From: JAJPHF01 sp035293805
GTDB lineage: Bacteria > Chloroflexota > UBA6077 > JAJPHF01
Assembly (NCBI GenBank): GCA_035293805.1
Contig: DATGMD010000055.1
Coordinates: forward strand, 66,655 to 130,654
Reading direction: 5' to 3'
DNA length: 64,000 nucleotides
Shown: positions 43,226 through 51,055 of the stretch, piece by piece
Numbering within the stretch: the first letter of the stretch is position 1
Layout of the letters: each line of letters opens with the position of its first letter
Translations under genes and position numbers: made by a program
Notes under the pieces: model-generated
Database searches by the model: none
What the model saw: the letters and a program-made list of their open reading frames with translations, nothing else
What the model was told of the DNA's origin: nothing

Positions 43226-44580
43226 GCGCGACGCTGCTGGACGGGCGGGCGCCGCTCGGGCCGCCGGGGGCCACGCCGGCCGCGCCGCTGCTGATCGTCG
43301 GCGGGCGGGTGATCGACCCGGCGAGCGGGCTGGACGGCGTGGCGGACGTGCGGCTGCGCGATGGCCGGATCGCGGCGATCGCGGCGGGGCTGGCGCCGGA
43401 GGACGGGGAGACGACGCTCGACGCGGGCGGGCGGCTGGTGCTGCCGGGCTTCGTGGACCTGCACTGCCACCTGGGCGAGCCGGGGCACGAGGACCGCGAG
43501 ACGCTGGCGACGGGGACGCGGGCGGCGGCGGCGGGCGGCTTCACGACGGTCTGCTGCATGGGCGACACGACGCCGCGGCTGGACACGGGCGTGGAGCTGG
43601 CGGCGCTGCGGGCGCGCGCGGCCGAGACGGCGGCGGTGCGGGTGCTGCCGATCGGGTGCGTGACCCGCGGGCGCGACGGGAGCGAGCTGGCGGAGCTGGC
43701 GGAGCTGGCGCGGGCGGGCGCGGTGGCGTTCTCGGACGACCCGCGGCCGGTGCGGAGCAGCCGGCTGCTGCGGCACGCGCTGGCGTACAGCGCGATGCTG
43801 AGCCGGCCGGTGGTGGAGCACGCGGTGGACTCGGAGCTGGCTGAGGGGGGGCTGGCGCACGAGGGGCGGGTGGCGACGTGGCTGGGGCTGCCGGGCGTGC
43901 CGGCGGCGGCCGAGGAGATTGCCGTGGCGCGGGCGATCGCGCTGGCCCGGCTGACGGGCGGGCGGCTGCACCTGGCGCACCTGAGCACGGCGGGCGCGGT
44001 GGCCCAGGTGCGCGCCGCGCAGGCCGAGGGGCTGGCGGTGACGGCGGAGGTGTCGCCGCTGCACCTGCTGCTGGACGAGGAAGCGGTCGGGACGGCGCCG
44101 CACGGCCGGCCGTACGATACGAGCACGCGGCTGGAGCCGCCGCTGCGGCGCGCGGCCGACGCCGCCGCGCTGCGCGAGGGGCTGGCCGATGGCGCGATCG
44201 CGGCGATCGCCAGCGACCACCGGCCGCAGCGGGCGGTGGACAAGGACTGCGAGTATGCCTACGCGGCGCCGGGCGCCGCGGGGCTGGAGACAGCCTTCGG
44301 GGCCGTCATGGAACTGGTGGCGGCCGACAGGCTATCCTTATTGACGGTGATCCGCGCGCTCACCAGCGGGCCCGCCGCGGTGTTTGGCCTCGAGGCGGGG
44401 CGGCTGACGGTGGGCGGGCCGGCCGATCTGGTCATCGCGGACCCCGAGGCCACCTGGACCGTCGAACCATCGCGCTTCCACTCCCGTGGCAAGAGCACCC
44501 CCCTTGCGGGGCGTTCCCTCCGCGGGCGCGTGTTGGCCACCCTGGTCGGCGGCGCAATCGTGCACCGCGAAGGGATTTAG
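43222..44580 (+). CDS. pyrC: Dihydroorotase-like protein (pyrC position)
   Basis: A 452-residue type-I dihydroorotase fold in the pyr operon. Metal ligands look intact: HCH in DLHCHLGEPGHE, Asp in FSDDPRP, His in VVEHAVD, His in LHLAHLST, and Asp in ASDHRPQ. But substrate residues deviate. The usual HVHLREPG Arg is Gly here (HCHLGEPG), the MPNTxP Asn is Asp (MGDTTP), and NPPLR is EPPLR. It could still be the cell's dihydroorotase, have altered activity, or be a structural partner of PyrB. GTG 43222 follows GGAGGTG and overlaps the pyrB stop. Confidence 0.85.
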   Translation: MSATLLDGRAPLGPPGATPAAPLLIVGGRVIDPASGLDGVADVRLRDGRIAAIAAGLAPEDGETTLDAGGRLVLPGFVDLHCHLGEPGHEDRETLATGTRAAAAGGFTTVCCMGDTTPRLDTGVELAALRARAAETAAVRVLPIGCVTRGRDGSELAELAELARAGAVAFSDDPRPVRSSRLLRHALAYSAMLSRPVVEHAVDSELAEGGLAHEGRVATWLGLPGVPAAAEEIAVARAIALARLTGGRLHLAHLSTAGAVAQVRAAQAEGLAVTAEVSPLHLLLDEEAVGTAPHGRPYDTSTRLEPPLRRAADAAALREGLADGAIAAIASDHRPQRAVDKDCEYAYAAPGAAGLETAFGAVMELVAADRLSLLTVIRALTSGPAAVFGLEAGRLTVGGPADLVIADPEATWTVEPSRFHSRGKSTPLAGRSLRGRVLATLVGGAIVHREGI

Positions 44581-44585
44581 GCAAC

Positions 44586-45920
44586 ATGCAGAGCCCGCCG
44601 CGCGTCCCCGGCGTGCTGGTCCTGGAGGACGGCACCGTCTACCCCGGCACCACCTTCGGCGCTCCCGTCGAGGCAGCGGCTGAAGTGGTGTTCAACACGG
44701 GTATCACCGGCTACCAGGAGATCGCCACCGACCCGTCGTACCGCGGGCAGATGGTGGTGCTGACGCATCCGCAGATCGGCAACTACGGCGTGGACGCGGC
44801 GGTGGCCGAGTCGACGCGGCCGTGGGTGGCGGCGCTGATCGTGCGCGAGCTGGCGCGCTTCCCGCACCACTGGCGCTCGGTCGAGTCGCTGGAAGCGTAC
44901 CTGGCGCGGCACGGCGTGCCGGGCCTGGAGGACGTGGACACGCGAGCGCTGACGCGGCGCCTGCGCACGCACGGGACGATGCGGGGGGTGCTGGCCCCCG
45001 CGCCGCCGGGCGGCCTGAGCGCGGCGTTCGTGGAGGAGCTGGCGGCGCGGGCGCGCTCCCTGCCGGCGCTGGGCGAGCAGCCGGTCGTGCAGGAGGTGGC
45101 GGGGGCCGCGAGGGCGGCGCTTAGCCCTCACCCGCAGCCCCTCTCCCAGGGGGAGAGGGGAGCCGATGACACCCGCTCCCAGGGGGAGAGGGGAGTCGAT
45201 CGCTCTCTCTCCCAGACGGGGACAGGGACAACCCGCTCCCTCTCCCCCTGGGAGCGGGTTGGGGTGAGGGCGCGGCCGGTTGTGGTGCTCGATTGTGGCG
45301 CGAAGCACAACATCGTACGGTCGCTGGAGCGGCGGGGCGTCGCGGTGGCCGTGGTGGAGCCGACGGCGAGCGTTGACGACGTGAAGGCGCTGCGGCCGGC
45401 GGGGGTGGTGCTGGCGAATGGGCCGGGGGACCCGGCGGCGTTGCCGGAGGTCGTGGAGCTGGTGCGCGGGCTGCTGGGGCTCGACGTGCCGGTCATGGGG
45501 ATCTGCCTGGGGCATCAACTGCTGGCGCAGGCGGCGGGGGCCACGACGAGCCGCCTGCGCTACGGCCACCACGGCGGCAACCACCCGGTGAAGGACCTAC
45601 GGACGGGACGGGTGTACATCACGACGCAGAACCACGAGTTCCAGGTGGACGCGGCGTCGCTGCCGGCGGCCTCGGGCTTCACAGTGAGCCACGTCAACCT
45701 GAACGACCACTCGGTGGAGGGGATCGCGCACCGCGAGCGGCCGATCTTCTCGGTGCAGTTCCACCCGGAGGGGTGTCCGGGGCCGCAGGACAACCAGTAC
45801 CTGTTCGACTACTTCCTGGCAGCGGTCAGCGGTCAGCCGTCGGCCGTCAGCGGACGGGGCACGGCGAACGGGCGGTTGGCGGATGGCGGCGCGCTACGGG
45901 CGGGGGGTGTTGAAAGCTGA
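44586..45920 (+). CDS. carA: Carbamoyl-phosphate synthase small subunit with repeat-encoded insert
   Basis: The glutaminase subunit feeds ammonia to CarB. The 444-residue protein has the N-terminal domain (FNTGITGYQEIATDPSYRGQ) and a class-I glutamine amidotransferase domain with Cys307 in GICLGHQ and the His393/Glu395 pair in FHPEGCPGP. Between the domains, residues about 180-229 are encoded in frame by an inverted-repeat element (45124-45271), giving SPHPQPLSQGERG-type sequence absent from other CarA proteins. The last 30 residues are also repeat-derived. The reading frame is otherwise intact and carB follows in 13 bases. Confidence 0.95.
   Translation: MQSPPRVPGVLVLEDGTVYPGTTFGAPVEAAAEVVFNTGITGYQEIATDPSYRGQMVVLTHPQIGNYGVDAAVAESTRPWVAALIVRELARFPHHWRSVESLEAYLARHGVPGLEDVDTRALTRRLRTHGTMRGVLAPAPPGGLSAAFVEELAARARSLPALGEQPVVQEVAGAARAALSPHPQPLSQGERGADDTRSQGERGVDRSLSQTGTGTTRSLSPWERVGVRARPVVVLDCGAKHNIVRSLERRGVAVAVVEPTASVDDVKALRPAGVVLANGPGDPAALPEVVELVRGLLGLDVPVMGICLGHQLLAQAAGATTSRLRYGHHGGNHPVKDLRTGRVYITTQNHEFQVDAASLPAASGFTVSHVNLNDHSVEGIAHRERPIFSVQFHPEGCPGPQDNQYLFDYFLAAVSGQPSAVSGRGTANGRLADGGALRAGGVES
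45124..45271. repeat. MITE-like inverted-repeat element inside carA
   Basis: The 148-base element starts GCCCTCACCC and ends with the reverse complement GGGTGAGGGC (allowing one G-run shift). Arms continue with CCTCTCCC/GGGAG-type runs. Inside, CTCCCAGGGGGAGAGGGGAG occurs twice (about 45145 and 45178). It is a member of the C-run/G-run family found between genes at 31734, 32546 and 49199. Confidence 0.8.
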
Positions 45921-45933
45921 TGGCTGAAAGCTG

Positions 45934-48900
45934 ATGGCTCTAAACAAGGTGCTGGTGATCGGGTCGGGGCCGATCGTGATCGGACAGGCGGCCGAGTTCG
46001 ACTACGCGGGCACCCAGGCGTGCCGCTCGCTACGCGAGGAGGGCGTCGAGACGGTGCTCGTCAACTCCAACCCGGCCACGATCATGACCGACGAGAACGT
46101 GGCCGACATCGTGTACGTCGAGCCGCTGACCGTCGAGGTGGTCGAGCGGATCATCGCGCGCGAGCGGCCGGACGGGCTGCTGCCGACGCTGGGCGGGCAG
46201 ACGGGGCTCAATCTGGCGGTGGAGCTGGCCGACGCGGGCGTGCTGGAGCGGTACGGCGTGCAACTGCTCGGCACGCCGCTGGAGACAATCAAGAAGGCCG
46301 AGGACCGCCAGCTGTTCAAGCGGCTGCTCGAGGAGCTGGGCGAGCCGGTGCCGGAGAGCGAGATCGTCGAGTCCTTGCAGGACGGCCTGGCGCTGGGCGA
46401 CACGATGGGGTTCCCGCTCATCATCCGGCCTGCCTATACGCTCGGGGGAACGGGCGGCGGCATCGCGCGCGATGCGGTCGAGCTGGAGGCGGTGCTGACC
46501 TCGGGGCTGGCCGCTAGCCCCATCCACCAGGTGCTGGTCGAGCGCTCGCTGATCGGCTGGAAAGAGCTGGAATACGAGGTGATGCGGGACGCCGCCGACA
46601 ACTGCATCACCATCTGCAACATGGAGAACATCGACCCGATGGGCGTCCACACGGGCGACTCCATCGTGGTCGCGCCCAGCCAGACGCTGACCGATCGCGA
46701 GTACCAGATGCTGCGCTCGGCGGCGCTGAAGATCATCCGTGCGCTGGGCATCCAGGGCGGGTGCAACATCCAGTTCGCGCTGGACCCGCAGAGCGACCAG
46801 TACCACGTCATCGAGGTGAACCCGCGGGTGAGCCGCTCGTCGGCCCTGGCGTCGAAGGCGACCGGCTACCCGATCGCGCGGGTGGCGGCGAAGATCGCCG
46901 TGGGCAAGCGGCTGGACGAGATCCCGAACGCCGTGACGCGGCAGACGACGGCCGCTTTCGAGCCGGCGCTGGACTACCTGGTAGTGAAGATCCCGCGCTG
47001 GCCGTTCGACAAGTTCGCGAGCGGCGACCGCACGCTCGGCACGCAGATGAAGGCGACGGGCGAGGTGATGGCGATCGACCGCTCGTTCGAGGCCTCGCTG
47101 CAGAAGGCCGTGCGCTCGCTGGAGTTTGGCGGCCGCACGCTACTGTGGGAGGACCGCGGCTGGGCGAAGGACGGCGCGTCGCCGGAGCTGTGGGACCTCA
47201 TCGAGCGGCCGAACGACCTGCGGCTGTGGGCGCTGATGGCGGCGCTGCGGCGCGACGTGACGATCGACGAGATCAGCGTGCGGTCGGGCATCGACACGTT
47301 CTTCCTGGCGAAGCTGGCGAGCATCGTGGCGACGGAGCGGGAGCTGCTGAACAGCAAGCTGACGCCCGCCCTGATGCGACGCGCGAAGCGGCAGGGCTTC
47401 TCCGACGCGCAGATCGGCACGCTCGCGGACCTGCTGCCGGACCAGGTGAAGGCGCTGCGCGAGGAGTGGGGCATCCGGCCCGTCTACAAGATGGTAGACA
47501 CCTGCGCCGCCGAGTTCGAGGCGGCGACGCCGTACTTCTACTCGACCTACGAGACGGAGAACGAGGCGCCGCCGACGCCCGGCGAGAAGGCCGTGGTGCT
47601 CGGCTCGGGGCCGATCCGCATCGGGCAGGGGATCGAGTTCGACTATTGCAGCGTGCACGCCGCGGAGGCGCTGCGCGAGAGCGATGTCGCCAGCATCATG
47701 ATCAACAGCAACCCCGAGACGGTGAGCACGGACTTCGACGCCTCGACGCGGTTGTACTTCGAGCCGCTGGACACGGAGTGCGTGCGCGAGGTGATCGAGA
47801 ACGAGACGGGGACGGGCGCGCCGCCGGGCATCGTCACGCAGTTCGGCGGGCAGACGGCGATCAACCTGGCCGAGCCGCTGGCGCGTGCGGGCGCGCCGAT
47901 CCTGGGCAGCGGCGTGGAGGCCATCGACCTGGCCGAGGACCGCCACCGTTTCGAGGACCTGGTGAACCGGCTGGGCGTGCCGCAGCCGCCGGGGGCGGCG
48001 GTGACGAACGCCCGCGAGGCGCTGGAGACGGCGCAGGCGATCGGCTACCCGGTGCTCATCCGGCCGTCGTACGTGCTGGGCGGGCGGGGCATGGAGATCG
48101 TGGACAACGCCAGCACGCTGCTGCGGTACGTCGAGGCGGCGGCCGAGCTATCCACGCGGCACCCGTTCCTGATCGACAAGTACGTGGAGGGGATGGAGAT
48201 CGAGGTCGACGGGCTGTGCGACGGGGAGCAGGTGCTGATCCCCGGCATCATGGAGCACGTCGAGCGCGCGGGCGTCCACTCGGGCGACAGCATGGCCGTG
48301 TATCCGGCGCAGGGGCTGACCTACGCCCAGCGCGAGACGATCGTGGACTACACGACGCGGCTGGGCGTAGGGCTCGGGGTGCGGGGGCTGTTCAACGTGC
48401 AGTACGTGCGCGAGAACACCACGGGCAAGATCTACGTGCTGGAGGTCAACCCGCGGGCTAGCCGCACGGTGCCGTTCCTGAGCAAGGTGACGGGCGTGCC
48501 GATGGTGCGGGTGGCGACGCGGATCATGCTGGGCCAGAGCCTGGCGGCGCAGGGCTACGCGGGCGGGCTGTGGCCCGAGCAGCCGCTGGTGGCGATCAAG
48601 GCGCCGGTGTTCTCGATGGCGAAGCTGACGAACGTAGAGACCTATCTCGGTCCGGAGATGAAGAGCACCGGCGAGGTAATGGGCGTTGACTGGACGTATG
48701 CCGGCGCGATGGCGAAGGCGCTCATCGCGGCGGGGCTGATGCTGCCGCGGTCGGGCGCCGTGCTGGCGACCGTGGCCGATCGCGACAAGGCCGACGCCGG
48801 CTCCCTGCTGCAGCGGCTGGTCGATCAGGGCTACCAGATCTACGCGACGGAGGGGACGGCGGCGGCCATGAAGGCGTTTGGGCTGCCGGTGGCGCACGTC

Positions 48901-49185
48901 GTGAACAAGGTGCGGGGCGACTACCCCACCTGCTCGGACGTGATCCGGGAGGGGCGCGTGCAGGCGGTGCTGAACACGCTGTCACCCGACCGCACGCCGC
49001 TGCACGACGGCCTGGAGCTGCGCCGCTCGGCCGTCGAGCGGCGGATCCCCTGCTTCACCTCGCTGGACACGGCGCGCGTGGCGGCGGAGGCGCTGGCGGC
49101 GGCCGGCGGGTTCAACGTGCGGCCGCTGCACGAGTACCTGCGCGGGCCCAAGGCCGAGCAGGCGGTGCTCGGCGCGGCGCGGTAA
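45934..49185 (+). CDS. carB: Carbamoyl-phosphate synthase large subunit
   Basis: The 1083-residue protein makes carbamoyl phosphate for PyrB (and arginine). It has the duplicated synthase halves: VLVIGSGPIVIGQAAEFDYA at the N-terminus and VLGSGPIRIGQGIEFDYCSV at about residue 552 start each carboxyphosphate/ATP-grasp unit. The oligomerisation domain lies between (about 405-545), and a C-terminal MGS-like allosteric domain is at about 935-1075 (IYATEGTAAAMKAFG). GGTGTT-rich direct repeats (AAAGCTGATGGCTG, 45914-45935) fill the short carA-carB gap. Last gene of the pyr operon in this window. Confidence 0.97.
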   Translation: MALNKVLVIGSGPIVIGQAAEFDYAGTQACRSLREEGVETVLVNSNPATIMTDENVADIVYVEPLTVEVVERIIARERPDGLLPTLGGQTGLNLAVELADAGVLERYGVQLLGTPLETIKKAEDRQLFKRLLEELGEPVPESEIVESLQDGLALGDTMGFPLIIRPAYTLGGTGGGIARDAVELEAVLTSGLAASPIHQVLVERSLIGWKELEYEVMRDAADNCITICNMENIDPMGVHTGDSIVVAPSQTLTDREYQMLRSAALKIIRALGIQGGCNIQFALDPQSDQYHVIEVNPRVSRSSALASKATGYPIARVAAKIAVGKRLDEIPNAVTRQTTAAFEPALDYLVVKIPRWPFDKFASGDRTLGTQMKATGEVMAIDRSFEASLQKAVRSLEFGGRTLLWEDRGWAKDGASPELWDLIERPNDLRLWALMAALRRDVTIDEISVRSGIDTFFLAKLASIVATERELLNSKLTPALMRRAKRQGFSDAQIGTLADLLPDQVKALREEWGIRPVYKMVDTCAAEFEAATPYFYSTYETENEAPPTPGEKAVVLGSGPIRIGQGIEFDYCSVHAAEALRESDVASIMINSNPETVSTDFDASTRLYFEPLDTECVREVIENETGTGAPPGIVTQFGGQTAINLAEPLARAGAPILGSGVEAIDLAEDRHRFEDLVNRLGVPQPPGAAVTNAREALETAQAIGYPVLIRPSYVLGGRGMEIVDNASTLLRYVEAAAELSTRHPFLIDKYVEGMEIEVDGLCDGEQVLIPGIMEHVERAGVHSGDSMAVYPAQGLTYAQRETIVDYTTRLGVGLGVRGLFNVQYVRENTTGKIYVLEVNPRASRTVPFLSKVTGVPMVRVATRIMLGQSLAAQGYAGGLWPEQPLVAIKAPVFSMAKLTNVETYLGPEMKSTGEVMGVDWTYAGAMAKALIAAGLMLPRSGAVLATVADRDKADAGSLLQRLVDQGYQIYATEGTAAAMKAFGLPVAHVVNKVRGDYPTCSDVIREGRVQAVLNTLSPDRTPLHDGLELRRSAVERRIPCFTSLDTARVAAEALAAAGGFNVRPLHEYLRGPKAEQAVLGAAR

Positions 49186-49190
49186 GCGGC

Positions 49191-50651
49191 GTGGACGGAC
49201 CCCACCCCCCCGGCCCCCCTCTCCCGCGAGGAGAGGGGGGGGAGAGACGGGGAGACTCCTATCCCCCCAGCCCCCTTCCCCCCGCGGAGGGGAAGGGGGA
49301 GAGGGCCGGCATCTCCCGGCCCCGTGACCGTGGAGAGGGCGCCGCGTCCGGCGGCCCTGAACCGGGACTAGGGGGTGACCTGCACGGCGCGGCAAGCGGG
49401 CAGGGCGCAGCAAGCGGCGAGGGCGCAGCAGGAGGGCAGGGCGCAGCAAGCAGCGCCCCTACGGCGACCGGCGCCGGGGACGCGGAGCAGCGCCGGCGGG
49501 ATGCCGAGGCGCTGGCGCGGGCGCGGCGGCGGCGCTTTCTGGCCGAAACGGCGCTGAGTTTGGCGCTGCCGCTCGTCGCGTGGAAGAGCGGGCTGGCATG
49601 GGCTATCGCGGGCTGGTGCGCCTTGCGCGGCCCGGCGCTGAACGAGTCCGGCGAGGTCGTGTTTTCGGCGGCGTCGGTCATGAACTCCCCGGCGGGCTGG
49701 ATTGAAGTCGGGGTGTTCGCCGCCACGCTGTTGCTGCTCTATCGGGTGGTCTTGCTGCCCCTCAATTACTTCGCGGGGTATCGACTGTCGCGACGGTATG
49801 GGCTGACGACGCAGTCGCTGGGCGCGTGGCTGGTGGATTGGCTGAAGGTGACGGCGATTGGTGTTACGATTGGGACGCTGCTGGCCGTGGCGTTCTACGC
49901 CTGCGTGGGGCTGCTCGGCGCAAGCTGGTGGTGGGCGTACGCGCTGCTGCTTACGGGCGCGGTGGTAGTGTTCACCTACGTCGCGCCGTACGTGCTGCTG
50001 CCGCTGTTCTACCGACTGCGGCCGCTGGAGCAGGGACCGCTGGTGGAGCGGATCGACGCGCTGTTCGCGCGGGCGGGAGTACGGCAGCCGCGGATCGCCG
50101 CGATCGATCTCAGCGCCCGCTCGACGGCGGCGAATGCCGCGGTGATCGGCTTCGGCACGTCGCGGCGGGTGGTGCTGGGCGACACGCTGCTGGAGAGCTT
50201 CACCCTGGACGAGATCGAGACGGTGGTGGCGCACGAGCTGGGGCACCACGTGCGCGGCGACATCTGGCGCGGGCTGGGCCTGGAGGTGGGGACGATCTGG
50301 GTCGGGCTGGGGCTGGCGGCGCTGCCGCTCGCCCCGCTGTTCCGGCTGCTCGGCTGGGGCGACTGGCAGGCGCCGGCGAACTTCGTGGTGCTCGGGCTGC
50401 TGCTGGAGGTGGCTGGGCTGGTCATGCTGCCGCTGATGAACGGCTTCTCGCGGCACGTGGAGCGCGCCGCGGACCGCTACGCGCTGGACCTGACGCAGGC
50501 GCCGGCGGCGTTCGTCGCGGCGATGCGCAAGCTGGCGAGCCAAAACCTGATCGAGCCCGAGCCGCCGCGCTGGGCCGAGTTGCTGCTGTACACGCACCCG
50601 CCGGTGGCCCAGCGGGTGCGCGCCGCGGAGGAGGCCCACGGGCATGCGTGA
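49191..50651 (+). CDS. M48-family zinc metallopeptidase (Ste24/CAAX protease-like)
   Basis: A membrane protease with the family core from about residue 118 on: seven or so hydrophobic segments, the zinc motif VVAHELGHHVRGD (HExxH, about 346-350), and the third ligand region HVERAADRYALDL with Glu about 75 residues later. The apparent N-terminal 100 residues are encoded by intergenic repeat families (49199-49300 and 49390-49462) and are Gly/Ala/Pro-rich. No ATG or GTG lies between them and the core, so the GTG at 49191 is only the farthest possible start. Its end overlaps the next gene by eight bases. Confidence 0.85.
   Translation: MDGPHPPGPPLPRGEGGERRGDSYPPSPLPPAEGKGERAGISRPRDRGEGAASGGPEPGLGGDLHGAASGQGAASGEGAAGGQGAASSAPTATGAGDAEQRRRDAEALARARRRRFLAETALSLALPLVAWKSGLAWAIAGWCALRGPALNESGEVVFSAASVMNSPAGWIEVGVFAATLLLLYRVVLLPLNYFAGYRLSRRYGLTTQSLGAWLVDWLKVTAIGVTIGTLLAVAFYACVGLLGASWWWAYALLLTGAVVVFTYVAPYVLLPLFYRLRPLEQGPLVERIDALFARAGVRQPRIAAIDLSARSTAANAAVIGFGTSRRVVLGDTLLESFTLDEIETVVAHELGHHVRGDIWRGLGLEVGTIWVGLGLAALPLAPLFRLLGWGDWQAPANFVVLGLLLEVAGLVMLPLMNGFSRHVERAADRYALDLTQAPAAFVAAMRKLASQNLIEPEPPRWAELLLYTHPPVAQRVRAAEEAHGHA
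49199..49462. repeat. Stacked repeats at the 5' end of the M48 gene
   Basis: Two C-run/G-run units (about 49199-49235 and 49262-49295) are followed by a tandem of GGGCGCAGCAAGC units (49389-49462). The last of these matches 42184-42211 base for base over CAGGGCGCAGCAAGCAGCGC and continues CCCTAC. They sit inside the apparent reading frame of the protease. Confidence 0.8.
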
Positions 50652-51036
50652 GCTACACGTCGGCCGGCGAGGAGTGCCGCCGGGGCTGTGGTTGGGGATC
50701 CTGGCGCTCGCCTGCGTGCTGCTGCTGATCCAGACCGCGCAGCGCGCCGTGGCCAGCTACCAGATGGCCCGCGACGTCGAGGTTGCGCGCAAAGAGCTGG
50801 AGGAGATGAAGCAGCGCAACGTCGACCTGCAGGCGCAGATCACCAAGTACCGAAGCGACGCGTACGTCGAGAAGGTGGCGCGCGAGGAGCTGAACATGGT
50901 GCGACCGGGCGACGTGCCGGTTATCGTGCTGGCGCCGACGCCGGAGGCGACGCCGGTCAGCACGCCGCGCCCCACGGCCACGCCGGTCGGCTCGCCACCG
51001 CAGCAGTGGCTGCGGCAGTTCGTCGACGAGCCGTGA
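50644..51036 (+). CDS. Septum formation initiator family protein (DivIC/FtsB-like)
   Basis: DivIC/FtsB is a small bitopic division protein that bridges FtsL and FtsQ. The 130-residue protein has the expected order: short cytoplasmic N-terminus, one membrane helix (about 15-35, LWLGILALACVLLLI), a coiled coil (RDVEVARKELEEMKQRNVDL), then the conserved YVEKVAREELNMVRPGD segment and a Pro/Thr-rich tail. It overlaps the M48 gene by eight bases and precedes tilS by 20, matching the divIC-tilS-hpt-ftsH order known in many Gram-positive and Chloroflexota genomes. Confidence 0.88.
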   Translation: MRELHVGRRGVPPGLWLGILALACVLLLIQTAQRAVASYQMARDVEVARKELEEMKQRNVDLQAQITKYRSDAYVEKVAREELNMVRPGDVPVIVLAPTPEATPVSTPRPTATPVGSPPQQWLRQFVDEP

Positions 51037-51055
51037 CGAAAGTGCTGAGTGCTGA

